From NCBI GenBank assembly GCA_903813345.2, contig CAIIXF020000005.1:6541375-6605374 (forward strand): a DNA stretch of 64,000 nt, given 5' to 3'. Positions 11,328 through 22,395 of the stretch are shown one piece after another (position 1 is the first letter of the stretch; the number at the start of each line of letters is the position of its first letter). The translations under genes and the position numbers were made by a program. Source of the stretch: Owenia fusiformis. Lineage: Eukaryota; Annelida; Polychaeta; Sabellida; Oweniidae. Under the pieces are notes generated by a model. It searched no databases. It was not told the DNA's origin and worked only from the letters and a program-made list of their open reading frames with translations.

Positions 11328-11706
11328 CACTGATGATCCACTCGATTACGCTGGTTACCAAAACGGTTCGTTTTGGTAACAAAATGTCGGAACGTCGAAG
11401 GTACGATTTTTCTTTTTTCCTTATTTCACGCGTTGTTGGCAGAATCCCCACGACGTTTTTTCTCACAAACGTATATCAGTATCATATGTTTTAGAAAATG
11501 TTCATGTTTGCGAAAAAATAGCTCAGTAGACAACAGAATCGTCGATTTAATTCCTCACTTAAGTTACATAAACGGTTTGGGGTAAAAGTGCAGATCTTAA
11601 CTGTTTTTCGAAAACCGTTTATGTAACTTAAGTGAAGAATTAAATCGACGATTTTGTTGTCTTCTTAACTATTTGTTCGCCCATATGTACATTTTCTTAA
11701 ACATAT
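11328..11706. mobile_element. truncated foldback MITE inserted in exon 1 of copy B
   Basis: The left end CACTGATGATCCACTCGATT matches the terminus of the complete element at 12213-12748, and the interior is colinear with it (for example GGTACGATTTTTCTTTTTTC, then two arms around 11590). The right third and right terminus are missing. At about 11706 the sequence runs straight into upstream-flank sequence (ACTCTGGGTTACTCTACTC). The insertion, with an accompanying deletion, removed the start of exon 1 and the proximal promoter of copy B. Confidence 0.8.
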
Positions 11707-12212
11707 GACTCTGGGTTACTCTACTCTTGCAAATAAGGTAGATTTATCAACTTAACTTTGTGTATAATTTCATTGGATAGTAAGAGCGTTAACTTTTTTG
11801 ATGTTATTTTTAGGATAAAGTATCGCTGGTAATTAGTATACAGTACACTAGTAAACATTACTGTAGTAAACAGTACAGTAGAGGCAGCAGCGCAGGCAAG
11901 CAACTCTTCCTATGTTCAAAGCTCCAATAAATTGTGGGGTGAAATTTATTTCCAATTCCATCTGAGATCTTGCCTCATTTTTTAGTCATAAATCCTGTGT
12001 TCATGCAGCCCCATGTAAATGTAACATAATGTTGCACGTTCTATGGTCTGGACACCACACACAGAATGTTATGTAGAGATAATTGCCGATCGTAGAAACG
12101 CGAAGTTTTCTATGCAAAATACCGGACTGTTGACAGTAAGACAAAGACAATAATTGCAAATTGTCTTCAAAGTGTAGCAACTGTTTCAAATGCTGGATCT
12201 ATAACGCTATAT

Positions 12213-12748
12213 CACTGGTGATCAACTCGATTACGCTGGTTACCAAAACGATTCGTTTTGGTAACAAAATGTCGGAACGTCGAAGGTACGATTTTTCTTT
12301 TTTCCTTAATTCACGCGTTGTAGGCAGAATCCCCACGACGTTTTTTCTCACAAACGTATATCAGAATCATATGTTTTAGAAAATGTTCATGTTTGCGAAA
12401 AAATAGCTCAGAAGACAACAGAATCGTCGATTTAATTCCTCACTTAAGTTACATAAACGGTTTCGGTTAAAAGTGCAGATCTTAACTGTTTTTCGAAAAA
12501 CCGTTTATGTAACTTAAGTGAAGAATTAAACCGACGATTCTGTTGTCTTCTGAACTATTTGTTCGCAAATGTGTACATTTTCTTAAAAATATGTTACTGA
12601 TACACGTTTGTGTTAAATAATGTCGTGGGAATTCTGCCTACAACGTGTGAAATAAGGAAAAGAGAAAAATCGTACCTTCGACGTTCCTACATTTTGTTAC
12701 CAAAACGAACCGTTTTGGTAATCAGCGTAATCGAGTGGATCACCAGTG
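12213..12748. mobile_element. complete 536-bp foldback MITE with TATAT duplication
   Basis: The element is almost wholly palindromic. The left arm starts CACTGGTGATC, continues CGATTACGCTGGTTACCAAAA, and the right arm is the reverse complement ending GATCACCAGTG. TATAT flanks both sides (12208-12212 and 12749-12753). The paralogous 3' flanks (for example about 5373 and 20813) read GCTATATGCCAAAT with a single TATAT, so the empty site is known. It encodes nothing. It lies downstream of copy C, before that gene's AATAAA signal in plus-strand order. Confidence 0.9.
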
Positions 12749-12886
12749 TATATGCCAAATATTGGAGGCTGTGACAATATGTCAACACTTCTTGGTGATG
12801 ACATAAAAACAGGCATTGAACAATGCTCTGTAGTGCTGATAATTTTTATTATTCGCTTTAGATTGCATACATTATATATAATATGT

Positions 12887-14677
12887 TTAAGATGTGCAGA
12901 CCACACACGTCAACTCTGCCCCATTTTTGTAGTTTGGACAAGGTAAGGACCCACAAGATGCTTCCACAGCATAAAATAATGCACCATTCTTATTAGCCCC
13001 ACTACCTGGTACTGCCTCTGGTGCTGCATCCATGCATTCAAATGTCCTTCTACCGCTGTGTTTTGCATACTCTGATACAAGGTAACCAGTGTATTCGAAA
13101 TGCCATGCATCTGGACATGTCTTCCAAGCTGGGATCATGATGGAGGTTGAGCGAGGCACGGAACAAATAACACATGGTACATCTGTGTCATGAAGTGAGT
13201 GTCTGTCTCCAGGGGTAGGTGCATTGTCACCATCAAAAGGGTTTGGATGTCCACTGGCTGTTTCAAACTGATATTCAGCTCCATACATTAAAGCAGAATA
13301 TGTACTTTTTGCTGTGTACCTTCCCCACTGTGGGTTTGTAGGAAGGCATTGATAGTTAGAACCACCTCCTGTCTCTAAATGGCCTGAACCACCGGCTATA
13401 CCTAAAATGAAGTATTGAACACAATTGTTTGATATAGGCTACGGTAAACAGACACATCAGCCAAACCACCATTAAGGACAAACATTTAGACTAAATGTCG
13501 ATGATAAGGATTTACCCGTTGTCAATACTTTTCCGGATCCCTGTTGGAAGATTAAGTGCCCAGTCCATGCTTTTTCAACAAATCCCACGGTCAAGTGTAA
13601 TTTGATTTAGACAAGTCAAAATCATTTTTGTTATTCATTTATTGTTTATACAAATATATAAGCACTTGTGCCAAATGGAAAGGACCAAGCTGTTTTGGGC
13701 TTGCTCAAATTAAACTGCAATTGACTGTGACAAACAGGCCAACAACTATCAAAAGGAATTTCGGTAAAATCCAGGTGAGGTAGTTTTTAGATTAGGAGGC
13801 ACTGTTGGTTAAATTGAACAGCTTTTGATCTTTATATTTTTACATTTTAAGTATGATTCATGTTTTGTAAATACGCCAAAAATGCCAGATTTGAGAGCTG
13901 GGGTGTTGGGTTTATGACATAATTTATATCCATATTTCAGGAGGGAAAGTTTTGGGTCGGAATGATTGGCTTTCTTTCAGTACATAATGGATCAGACACA
14001 TGGACCAAGAGAAAACTTTTATTTGAAATCAAATGCAACGTGAATGAACCTAAATTGGTTTGTTTCCTGAGTTCAAGCTAACCTGTATAGACAATAGCTG
14101 CTCCATCTGGACATGACGTTCTCCCCCATCTTATGTACGTAGTCTTTACAGGGGATTTCTCTGCCTTTGAATTACAACCAGCCTGAAATACACATGATCA
14201 TGATAGGGACTAACTAATATAAAAATGACAAATGTGTTCTCTGAATTCACAAAACAAGATGTAAGATACTGGAGACGATCGAGGAGTACTCGGATTCAAG
14301 TTAAAAATCCGGAGGTAGGAGGAAAAAACGGGAGGACACAGACAAAATGGGGGAATGTTTTACCTAAAACATGCGAAGTTTTTTGTAAAAATCGGGAGAT
14401 GATGAAAAATTACAAAATTAGAAAATCGGGAGATGGCAAAATTGCGCAGGAGATGGGTTAAAAAAACAGGAATCTCCCGATTAAAATCGGGAATTGGCAA
14501 CTGTGCTGAGTCAAGTACTGCCAAGTGTAGAGTAATTCGAAGTTTTGTATGTTTTATTGAAAGTTTACCTACGTGACACTGATTGCAGCACCTAGAACAA
14601 CATTCCTCACCAATGGAGTACGTAGCAAAGCAACATACAGCCAAAATAACCAAACTGCAAGTGATACCAACCCTCAT
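12887..14677 (-). CDS. copy C: secreted short-chain collagen C4-like protein
   Basis: Exons are 14677-14573, 14182-14083 and 13401-12887, all with GT-AG borders, giving 239 residues. It has a signal peptide (starts MRVGITC, cleavage likely after SIG) and then E-E-C-C-S-R-C-C-N-Q-C. The conserved extracellular domain ends ELTCVVCTS. All cysteines typical of the array are present. No stop or frameshift was found, so it looks functional. Its 5' flank, exons and intron 2 are closest to copy A. Intron 1 carries an inserted repeat at about 14253-14515. AATAAA lies at 12850-12845. Expected location is extracellular; ligand and role are unknown. Confidence 0.87.
14253..14515. mobile_element. repeat inserted in intron 1 of copy C
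   Basis: Copy A joins AAAACACAGTTAAGTACTGCC here, whereas copy C has about 260 extra bases between AAAACA and GTCAAGTACTGCC. The insert contains repeated CGGGAG/AATCGGGAG motifs and ends CGATTAAAATCGGGAATTGG. It looks like a short dispersed repeat; its class is not determined. The open frame at 14225-14461 falls within it and is not considered a gene. Confidence 0.6.
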
Positions 14678-15719
14678 CTTCTAACGGCTATTTGTGTTGA
14701 TGCTGAAGTTTGAGTTTTAAGTATGTTCGTCTCAGTTGGCGATAGCAGTAGAACTATTCTAATCTATGTTTTTCCAGGTTTTTATTAAAAACACCAATGT
14801 ATGGAATTTAATATTTTATGACATTAATTAAATTGAATAATAAAAGGCATTGTTGTGAATTATGATTCCAACTGCTGCGTCATCATGAGATGGCAAGGTG
14901 AGTTCGTCCATCCTTAATCTGTTATTGCTTTGGGTTGCTCTACTCTTACAAATAATTTTGAGGTGTTATTGTTAGAGTAAGGTATATCTGGTAATAAGTA
15001 AACAGTACAGTGGTAAACATTAGTGTAGTAAACAATACAGTAGAGGCAGCAATGCAGGCAAGCAACTCTAATAACAATTCTCAAACCTCCAATAAATTGT
15101 GTGGTGAAATTTATTTCCAATTCCATCTGAGATCTTGCCTGAATATTTGGTCATAAACCCTGTGTTCATGCAGCCCCGTGTAAATGTAACATAATGTTAC
15201 ACTTTCTGTTGTCCCGAAACCGCACACAGAATGCTATGTAGAGTCATACGCTACTGTTGTATTATATTATACATGTATAGTAGTCATTAATACAAAATGA
15301 AATTATAAAATTTAAATAATCGTCTGTTTATTTACTTATACATGTTATACGTAGCCTTATCCTTAGCGATTCGACTTATTCCCATAATGCCTTGCCATAG
15401 TAACATAATTTGAAATTATTCTGTTGATATAGTCGATACTTACATGTAACTTTCAATAATTGCTAATTGTTAAAAAGGCCAAGTTACCTATACTAAATGC
15501 CGGAGTGTCGACAGTAAGACAATAATTGCAGATTGTTACAAAAGTGTAACAACTGTTACAGATGCTGAATCTCTTATGCTATATGTTAAACGTTGGAGGC
15601 TGTAACACTATGTCACAACTTTTTGGTGATGATATAAAAACAGGCATTGAACAATGCTCCATATTTATAGTGATAATGATTTTATTCACTTTGGATTGCA
15701 TACATTGTATATCATATGT
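14678..15719. other. spacer between C and D
   Basis: The spacer holds the upstream flank of copy C (shared with A and partly with B to about 15240), then the conserved 3' flank of copy D from about 15320. AATAAA for copy D is at 15686-15681. No additional gene was seen. Confidence 0.6.
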
Positions 15720-16743
15720 TTAAGATGTGCAGACCACACACGTCAACTCTGCCCCATTTTTGTAGTTTGGACAGGGTAAGGACCCACAAGATGCTTCCAC
15801 AGCATAAAACAAGGCACCATTCCTATTAGCCCCACTACCTGGTACTGCCTCTGGTGCTGCATCCATGCATTCAAATGTCTTTCTACCGCTGTGTTTCGCA
15901 TGCGCTGATACAAGGTAACCAGTGTATTCGAAATGCCATGCATCTGGACATGTCTTCCAAGCTGGGATCATGATAGACGTTGAACGAGGCACTGAACACA
16001 CAACACATGGTACATCTGTATCATGAAGTGATTCTCTGTCTCCAGGGGTAGGTGCATTGTCACCATCAAAAGGATTCGAACGTCCCATGACTGTTGAAAC
16101 CTCATATTCAGCTCCATACAATAAACCAGAATATGTACTTTTTGCACTGGTGTACCTTCCCCACTGTGGGTTTGTAGGAAGGCATTGATAGTTAGAACCA
16201 CCTCCTGTTTCTGTGTAATGGGAGCCCCCAGCTATACCTAAAATGGATTGATGAACAACTTGTTTAACATGTTTTATATAACAAGAAACTGGCATAGGCC
16301 ACATAGGCATTTTTGGTTATGAAGCAGTCACATTAGACTGTGTAGGTTCACCTTTCGCCACCGTGTGAATACTTTGGGGCAGACTGCGGGTCACGGCACA
16401 CGGTACACGGTGGGCAAAACAAATAGTTTTATAGCAAGCTTATTATTTACAAGTATCCCACAGAATTGATGTGGGATCGATGGATTGATGGATTTGATTC
16501 AAAGGAGGAGGGAAGTTAGCGCAACAGATTTTGGACAGTCATATGTTTGATTTTGGCCATTTCCTGGGGATTTAAACAGGTGCATATGTTAGGCGAATGC
16601 ATTACCTCCAGGAAAATCACTTCTAGAGATGATAAAATAATTTCGACTTTGAGACAGGGTAGATGCAAACAACCCACCCACATGTTTTTTCTGAAATGTT
16701 TTCCTGATTTTCAACCCCTTCCATCCCTGCTTTTTTGATTTTT

Positions 16744-16890
16744 CTTGCATCCGTATGTTGCGTTTTGACACACAGTTAATCCCTTAAAAGGAATAAATGA
16801 TTCAAATGGGTATCTTTAAAACCCCTAAAGGAATCACTTATTCCTTTACAGTGGTTAACTATGTGTCAAAATGCAACATATTGATGCAAG
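16744..16890. repeat. inverted repeat (foldback) in intron 2 of copy D
   Basis: The left arm starts CTTGCATCCGTATGTTGC and the right arm is its imperfect reverse complement, ending GCAACATATTGATGCAAG. Arms are about 60 bp around a short loop near 16815. It has no coding capacity; a small MITE is likely. Confidence 0.65.
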
Positions 16891-17301
16891 AAAATGGCGC
16901 CATTATATGCTGATGCCTAGTGACAAAGGAGATGCTAAAGAAGAGTTTTCAAGATGGTCACTTCATTTTTTCAAATGGCGGCCATTTTTCGTAAAAATAT
17001 AATCTTTGATAATTCAAATACCCATGTCGGATTTGGTTCAAATCGTATATTATTCACACTATGGCGAACGGTGACCCTATAAGGCCCAGTGTGATAGCTA
17101 TTTTAGATTGAACAGATGTTGGTACGTCTTAATATTTTTAGATTAGGAGGCCTAGGTATGATTCATGTTGATTCATTTATAAACCAAATTCAAAATATTC
17201 TAAGAAAGAAAGTTTTCAGGTCTGGATGATTGGCTTTTGGTCAGTACAGAATGGGAATGTCGATCAAATGTTTTATTTGAAACCAAATGCAATATGAATG
17301 A

Positions 17302-17585
17302 ATAGGGGGTAGGTACGAAAAATTTCCAATGAACATGCGGGACACATACGGGATTCGCGTGACTAATCCGAACAAATCGCGTTCGGTTTTTTCCGACGTT
17401 CGTATTTTTACCGTATCGTAAACATATTTCGAAAGAATTTCTACAGAAATATTTTTGCTTGACAATTGCCAGGTAAAATGCGTATTTTGCGTGACATTTT
17501 CTGTCACGCAAAAAAAACTGGCGTGACTTCAAATTCTTCAGCAAATGCGTGACAAATTCGCAAATTGCGGGACAGTTGACAGGCC
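17302..17585. mobile_element. repeat sequence occupying the place of exon 2 in copy D
   Basis: The roughly 280-bp block is rich in GCGTGAC and GCGGGAC motifs and has no match to other copies of the array. Its right edge AGGCCTGATAAT abuts intron-1 sequence shared with copy B. Frames at 17200-17637 arise from this block. I infer a replacement or insertion-deletion event; the repeat class is unknown. Confidence 0.6.
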
Positions 17586-17869
17586 TGATAATATTGTTAA
17601 CATGAGGTGTGTTTTCTGGATTTACAAAACGAGTCAATGTAATGATTTGAGCAATTTAATTTAAAAGGTCTGTTTAGTTGATGAAAGTCTACCTCCCTGA
17701 CACTGATTACTGCCAAATTTGGAGTAATTCGAAGTTTTGTATGTTTAATTGACAGTCTACCAACCTGACACTGATTGCAGCACCTACAACAGCACGCCTC
17801 ACCAATGGAGTACGTAGCAAAACAACATACAGCCAAAATAACCAAACTGCAAGTGATGCTAACCCTCAT

Positions 17870-19446
17870 CTTCTAACTGCTCCTTGTGTTGAATCTGATG
17901 TAATTCTTTACTGGCAACTGAGTTTGAGGTTTGGTTAGTCTTGATCAATTGTCGACAACAATATAATACGAAGTATAAGCTACGTATGTTGTACCAGGTT
18001 TTGATGAGAAACAATAACATGCAGTGATATTTCACGACAATGATATTTACTAAAGGGCAATGTCGTGAATCGTGATAGGTGACTACTTTGTCACCATGAG
18101 CTGGCATGTTGATTTAGTAAAGTTCATTGTTTCTACTCTGGGTTACTCTACTCTTACATTCGCTTGTTATACATTGATAGAATATGGATTGTATTGTATT
18201 CCACATAGTGTTGCAGCTCTGAGTTTATCTGAAACAAAATATGAATTGAATTTGCACTTGGATTCAAAACATTAAGAACTTAATTACCACTTGTTCAACG
18301 TTGATGAATCTGTTATTTCGATTTTAAGGCACATACATATTACATATATACATTTTTGAAATTTTTTATCCCTAATGCGGACAATGTATATTTCATAATA
18401 TGGTTGACCCTCCCCCTAGCGTGTTTTGAGCTGGTACGATTTTCAAGCAATTTTTGAAATGATTAACAACATTCCCACCATCCTAACTCTAGTCACTTGC
18501 CCCTTATCACCCCATTTTTGGTATTTTGTCAGTAGCTACTCCGATTACAGAAAAATATCATTTCACGGCAGAAAAGTCCTGGGGAAAAATCTGCAGGGGG
18601 GCCCCTTGTCCATATTAGGGTTAAACCTGTCCATGTTATCTTCTGGTTCAAAATAAAGTATGATGACATTTATGTATTTCTTTACTTTGCAGGAAAGTAA
18701 CCTTGCATTGTCTTCAAGTAAATCTAAATAAAATCTAGGTTAACGCCAATTCCAGGAAATTCTGATATTTCACTTAAAAGCATTTGAACATGACTGTATT
18801 CACGCCTTCTATAAACTGTGAACAAAGTCAAAATTCCACCCGGGGAATATTCGGCAACACTACCCCTGGTAATACGAGTAATGTGTGCCGTCATAACGCC
18901 GGGCCGTAGCAATGGCGGATCATTAAATAAATATTTGAAAAATTTTGGTGAGTTTTCATCTTCGAATCGTAATATAGACCTCAGAGCAGGTGTTATATCG
19001 ACGAATACATCCCCTAGGGCTAGGCACAAAAGTTTCCGACTGGAAAACGTTTGTGCCTAGCCCTGCGGGTTGTATTCGTCGATATAACACCTGCTCTAGA
19101 TCTTTGGTTTATATTTCTTAATTCAAAATGCCCACCATATGTTAGTCTCACTGATTATATAACAATGACACTGTCTTGAAAACTAAGGAAACGCACCGAT
19201 GTCTTTCTACCTCACTCGAGAATTCAATGCCCGGCTGACGGTTTAACCTAATATTTTATGTCCTACTCATTTAAATACAAGTACTGCCACTATACCTTTT
19301 GTTATCATTGTTAGATGTCAGTACCTACCTGGGCCTATATACAGTAAGAAATAGATGGCAGCATATGTTTAAGTATGCAATGTATGATAGCTAAAATACA
19401 ATAGATGGCAATGTGTCTATATATATATATATGTGTGTATAGTGTA
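17870..19446. repeat. upstream flank of copy D, duplicated upstream of copy E
   Basis: This sequence is colinear with 22396 to about 23640, with small indels. Shared landmarks are GACTACTTTGTCACCATGAG, CATTTTTGG near CAGTAGCTACTCCGATTAC, and TAGATGGCAGCATATGTTTA. Copies A and C have a different flank. The E copy lacks one arm of the inverted repeat at about 18970-19115. Antisense frames here are not supported as genes. Confidence 0.7.
18970..19115. repeat. long inverted repeat near 19038
   Basis: GAGCAGGTGTTATATCGACG on the left is mirrored by its reverse complement on the right, and both arms continue into CTAGGCACAAA. Arms are about 55 bp around a spacer of about 20 bp. The duplicated region upstream of copy E keeps only one arm (near 23190-23230), so a deletion probably removed the other. 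Confidence 0.75.
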
Positions 19447-20485
19447 CAGGGCGTTCAGTAAGTAAAGCTAATTTTGCTCTCAAACTTTTATTTCTTGTCT
19501 ATCATCGTTCAAATTTTCAGTGGAGAAGCATCAGAAAAAATGATCAAGATATGATGAATAATAGCAAAATAGTGGTTGTCATAGTAACGCGAATACGGGT
19601 TCTGCGGAGCAATTTTATAAGTTCACAGCATAGTAGATTTTGTTAACGTTAGTTTCTGTCCTGTCTATATTTCAACCATAGTTCTGTGGCTACTCCACAT
19701 TTATACTTTCAAGTTAGCATTCTAGATAATGTACCCATCCTAGGCTGATATTGGTTAGTTCTGAGAGTTCCCTTACAGTTATACTGCGGTCTTCATCTAA
19801 CAATTACCTCAAATGATTCAAGTTAGCCTCTTTGGTTAGAAGTTTTGGCCTCCCTGACCTTGGCTCATCACTTGTTGTTTTTCTCCCCTTTTGGAATTTC
19901 TGATACCATTTGTAGATTGTGTACTTAGGCACACTGTCCCCATATGCTTTTTGGATATCCCTAATGGTATCCTGCTTGGATTTCCCTAGCAACACATTGT
20001 ATCTGATGCTACTTCTCAATTGTTGTTTTATTTCATTGTTCATTTTGCTTCCATTGGCAATCCTGGCAGCCATGATTTTGATGATGTCATGGAGCAGTGT
20101 CTGATGGATCATTCTGGATCATTCCATCTGTTGAATCACCTGTCTGTGATGTCATAGTCTACTGTTGCCATGGTATCATATTTGTGTATGTTGTTGTTAT
20201 GTTTGTCGTGACTTTCAGCCATAGCAAACAAAGACATATGCAGCATTAATCTTAATCAATTTCATTGCATTATAACATTTTTATTAAAGTAAGAAATTGC
20301 TCCGCAGAACCCGTATTCACGTTACTATGACAACCATTGTTTTGCTATTATTATTCATCATATCTTATTTAATTTTTCATGGTAGTTAGAAAAATGTCAA
20401 ATGCTTCTTCACTGAAAATTTGAAAGATAAATGACAAAAAATAAAAGTTTGAGAGCAAAATTAGCTTTACTTACTGAACGCCCTG
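19447..20485 (-). mobile_element. mariner-family element, deletion derivative with long inverted ends
   Basis: The ends are CAGGGCGTTCAGTAAGTAAA in inverted orientation, extending with mismatches for about 170 bp. TA flanks both sides (19445-19446 and 20486-20487), the hallmark duplication of Tc1/mariner elements. At 1039 bp it is shorter than typical full-length mariners, about 1.3 kb. Inside is a minus-strand fragment (20112-19804) encoding only the N-terminal DNA-binding part of the transposase. No catalytic D,D34D segment was found, so it is non-autonomous. It lies in the spacer between D and E. Confidence 0.88.
19804..20112 (-). pseudogene. mariner transposase N-terminal fragment
   Basis: The 102-codon frame contains a helix-turn-helix region: SIRYNVLLGKSKQDT, then YTIYKWYQKFQKGRK, and the SGRPKLL linker typical of mariner transposases between the two DNA-binding motifs. 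It then terminates. The catalytic domain, which would need about 240 more residues, is missing, consistent with internal deletion. Only DNA binding could remain. Confidence 0.8.
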
Positions 20486-20951
20486 TATCATAGCTGTGAA
20501 ATGTGTGTAAGAAATATTATGACAACTTTGATAGAAACTGGGGTTATTTACCTGAAACAATCAAAAATATGAATTCTATATTATTATGGACCATATGATA
20601 TTATGGAATAACATCTTGTAATAACATCTTGCCATGGTGACACAATTTGAAATTATTCCGTTGATATAGTCGATACTTAACATTTAATAATTGCTAATTA
20701 TAACAAAAGATCAAGTAACCTATGCTAAATGCCGGACTGTCGACAGCAAGACAATAATTGCAGATTGTTATAAAAGTGTAACAACTGTTACAGATGCTGA
20801 ATCTATAATGCTATATGCCAAATGTTGGAGGCTTTAACAATATGTCACCACTTCTTGGTGATGACATAAAAACAGGCATTGAACAATGCTCCATATTTAT
20901 AGTGCTAATGATTTTATTCACTTTGGGCAGAATACATTGTATATCATGTGT

Positions 20952-22395
20952 TTAAGATGTGCAGACCACACACGTCAACTCTGCCCCATCTTTGTAGTTT
21001 GGACAAGGTAAGGACCCACAAGATGCTTCCACAGCATAAAACATAGCACCATTTTTATCAGCCCCACTACCCGGTACTGCCTCTGGTGCTGCATCCATGC
21101 ATTCAAATGTCCTTCTACCGCTGTGTTTTACATACTCTGATACAAGGTAGCCAGTGTATTCAAAATGCCATGCATTTGGACATGTCTTCCAAGCTGGGAT
21201 CATGATAGACGTTGAACGAGGTACTGAACACACAACACACGGTACATCTCTATTTTGAAGTGATTCTCTGTCACCAGGGGTAGGTGCATTGTCACCATCA
21301 AAAGGGTTCGAATGTCCACTGGCTGTTGCAACCTGATATTCAGCTCCATACATTAAAGCAGAATATGTACTTTTTGCACTTGTGTACCTTCCCCACTGTG
21401 GGTTTGTAGGAAGGCATTGATAGTTAGAACCACCTCCTGACTCTACATGACTGGAACCTCCGGCTATACCTAAAATGAAGTATTGAACACAATTGCTTGA
21501 TATACGGTAAGCAGAAACTAGCATAGAGGCATAGCGAGGATCCAAAACTTGGCGAGAATCTCAATACGTTGAGGTAAAAAATTGGGTCAGAATGATAGGC
21601 TTTCTTTCAGTACATAATGGACATGTGGACCAAGAGAAAACTTTTATTTGAAATCAAATGCAACGTAAATGAACCTAAATTGGTTTGTTTCCTGAGTTCA
21701 AGCTAACCTGCATAGACAATAGCTGCTCCATCTGGGCAGGATGTTCTCCCCCATCTTATGTACGTAGTCTTTACATGGGATTTCTCTGCCTTTGAGTTAC
21801 AACCAGCCTGAAATATATATCAACATGATAGGGACCAGGCTGATCTTCAAAAATCCTTATAACCTTTAACTAAAATAAATCTTTCATCCTTTAGTCAACT
21901 AATACAAAAATGTTAGTTCTCTCAATTTACAAAACTCAGTCATGTACTGCCAAATGTGGAGTAATTCGAAGTTTTGTATGTTTAATTGAAAGTCTACCTC
22001 CCTGACACTGATTACTGCCGGTACCTTACTGCCAAGTGTGGAATAATTCGAAGTTTTATATGTTTAATTGAAAGTCTACCTACCTTTCACTGGTTAGTGT
22101 CAAATGTGGAGTAATTCGAAGTTTTGCATTTTTAATTGAAAGTCTACCTACCTGACACTGATTACTGCCAAGTGTGGAGTAATTCGAAGTTTTGTATGTT
22201 TAATTGAAAGTCTACCTACCTGACACTGATTACTGCCAAATGTGGAGTAATTCGAAGTTTTGTATGTTTAATTGAAAGTCTACCTACGTGACACTGATTG
22301 CAGCACCTAGAACAGCATTCCTCACCAATGGAGTACGTAGCAAAGCAACATATTATAGCGACAATAACCAAACTGCAAGTGATGCTAACCCTCAT
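20952..22395 (-). CDS. copy E: secreted short-chain collagen C4-like protein
   Basis: Exons are 22395-22288, 21807-21708 and 21469-20952, with GT-AG borders, predicting 241 residues. Exon 1 has one extra codon relative to A and C (VIVAIICC in the signal core), as in copy B. The mature start is E-E-C-C-S-R-C-C-N-Q-C. Exon 2 has EKSHVK where the others have EKSPVK, and ends VYA instead of VYT. Exon 3 keeps every conserved Cys and ends ELTCVVCTS. AATAAA is at 20918-20913. No lesion was seen. Intron 1 carries four extra copies of the donor-containing minisatellite. Predicted secreted protein of unknown function. Confidence 0.87.
22002..22296 (-). repeat. 68-bp minisatellite duplicating the exon-1 splice donor (copy E)
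   Basis: Units begin near 22002, 22086, 22152, 22220 and 22288 (the last is the true exon border). The final three spacings are 66-68 bp. Most units repeat CAGTGTCAG|GTAGGTAGAC-like sequence, so intron 1 presents several near-copies of the real donor. One unit near 22086 is degenerate, and the first spacing is stretched by an internal insertion. Confidence 0.82.

Larger units (their letters stand above)
15720..17869 (-). pseudogene. copy D: short-chain collagen C4-like gene lacking exon 2
   Basis: Exon 1 is intact at 17869-17765 (MRVSITCSLV..., ending C-C-N-Q-C-Q, donor CAG|GTTGGT). Exon 3 is intact at 16237-15720, ending ELTCVVCTS. The 100-bp exon 2 is absent. Colinearity with the other copies stops at about 17301, just before the exon should begin, and resumes at about 17585 in intron 1; unrelated repeat sequence fills the gap. 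Direct splicing of exon 1 (phase 0) to exon 3 (phase 1) would shift the frame. The frame of exon 3 stays open upstream to 16310 but with no signal peptide. I call it probably non-functional. Exon 3 and intron 2 resemble copy B, the 5' flank copy E. Confidence 0.75.

Noticed and set aside
14225-14461. Basic 78-codon plus-strand frame
   Set aside because: Lies in an inserted dispersed repeat within intron 1 of copy C.
16238-16310. Upstream extension of copy D exon 3 as a novel start
   Set aside because: Lies before a conserved splice acceptor and has no signal peptide; open by chance and shared with pseudogene B.
17200-17637. 145-codon minus-strand frame
   Set aside because: Created by the repeat that replaced exon 2 of copy D; no domain.
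17859-18107. Frame conserved upstream of D and E (also 22406-22630)
   Set aside because: Similarity reflects recent flank duplication; no domain, and A and C lack it.
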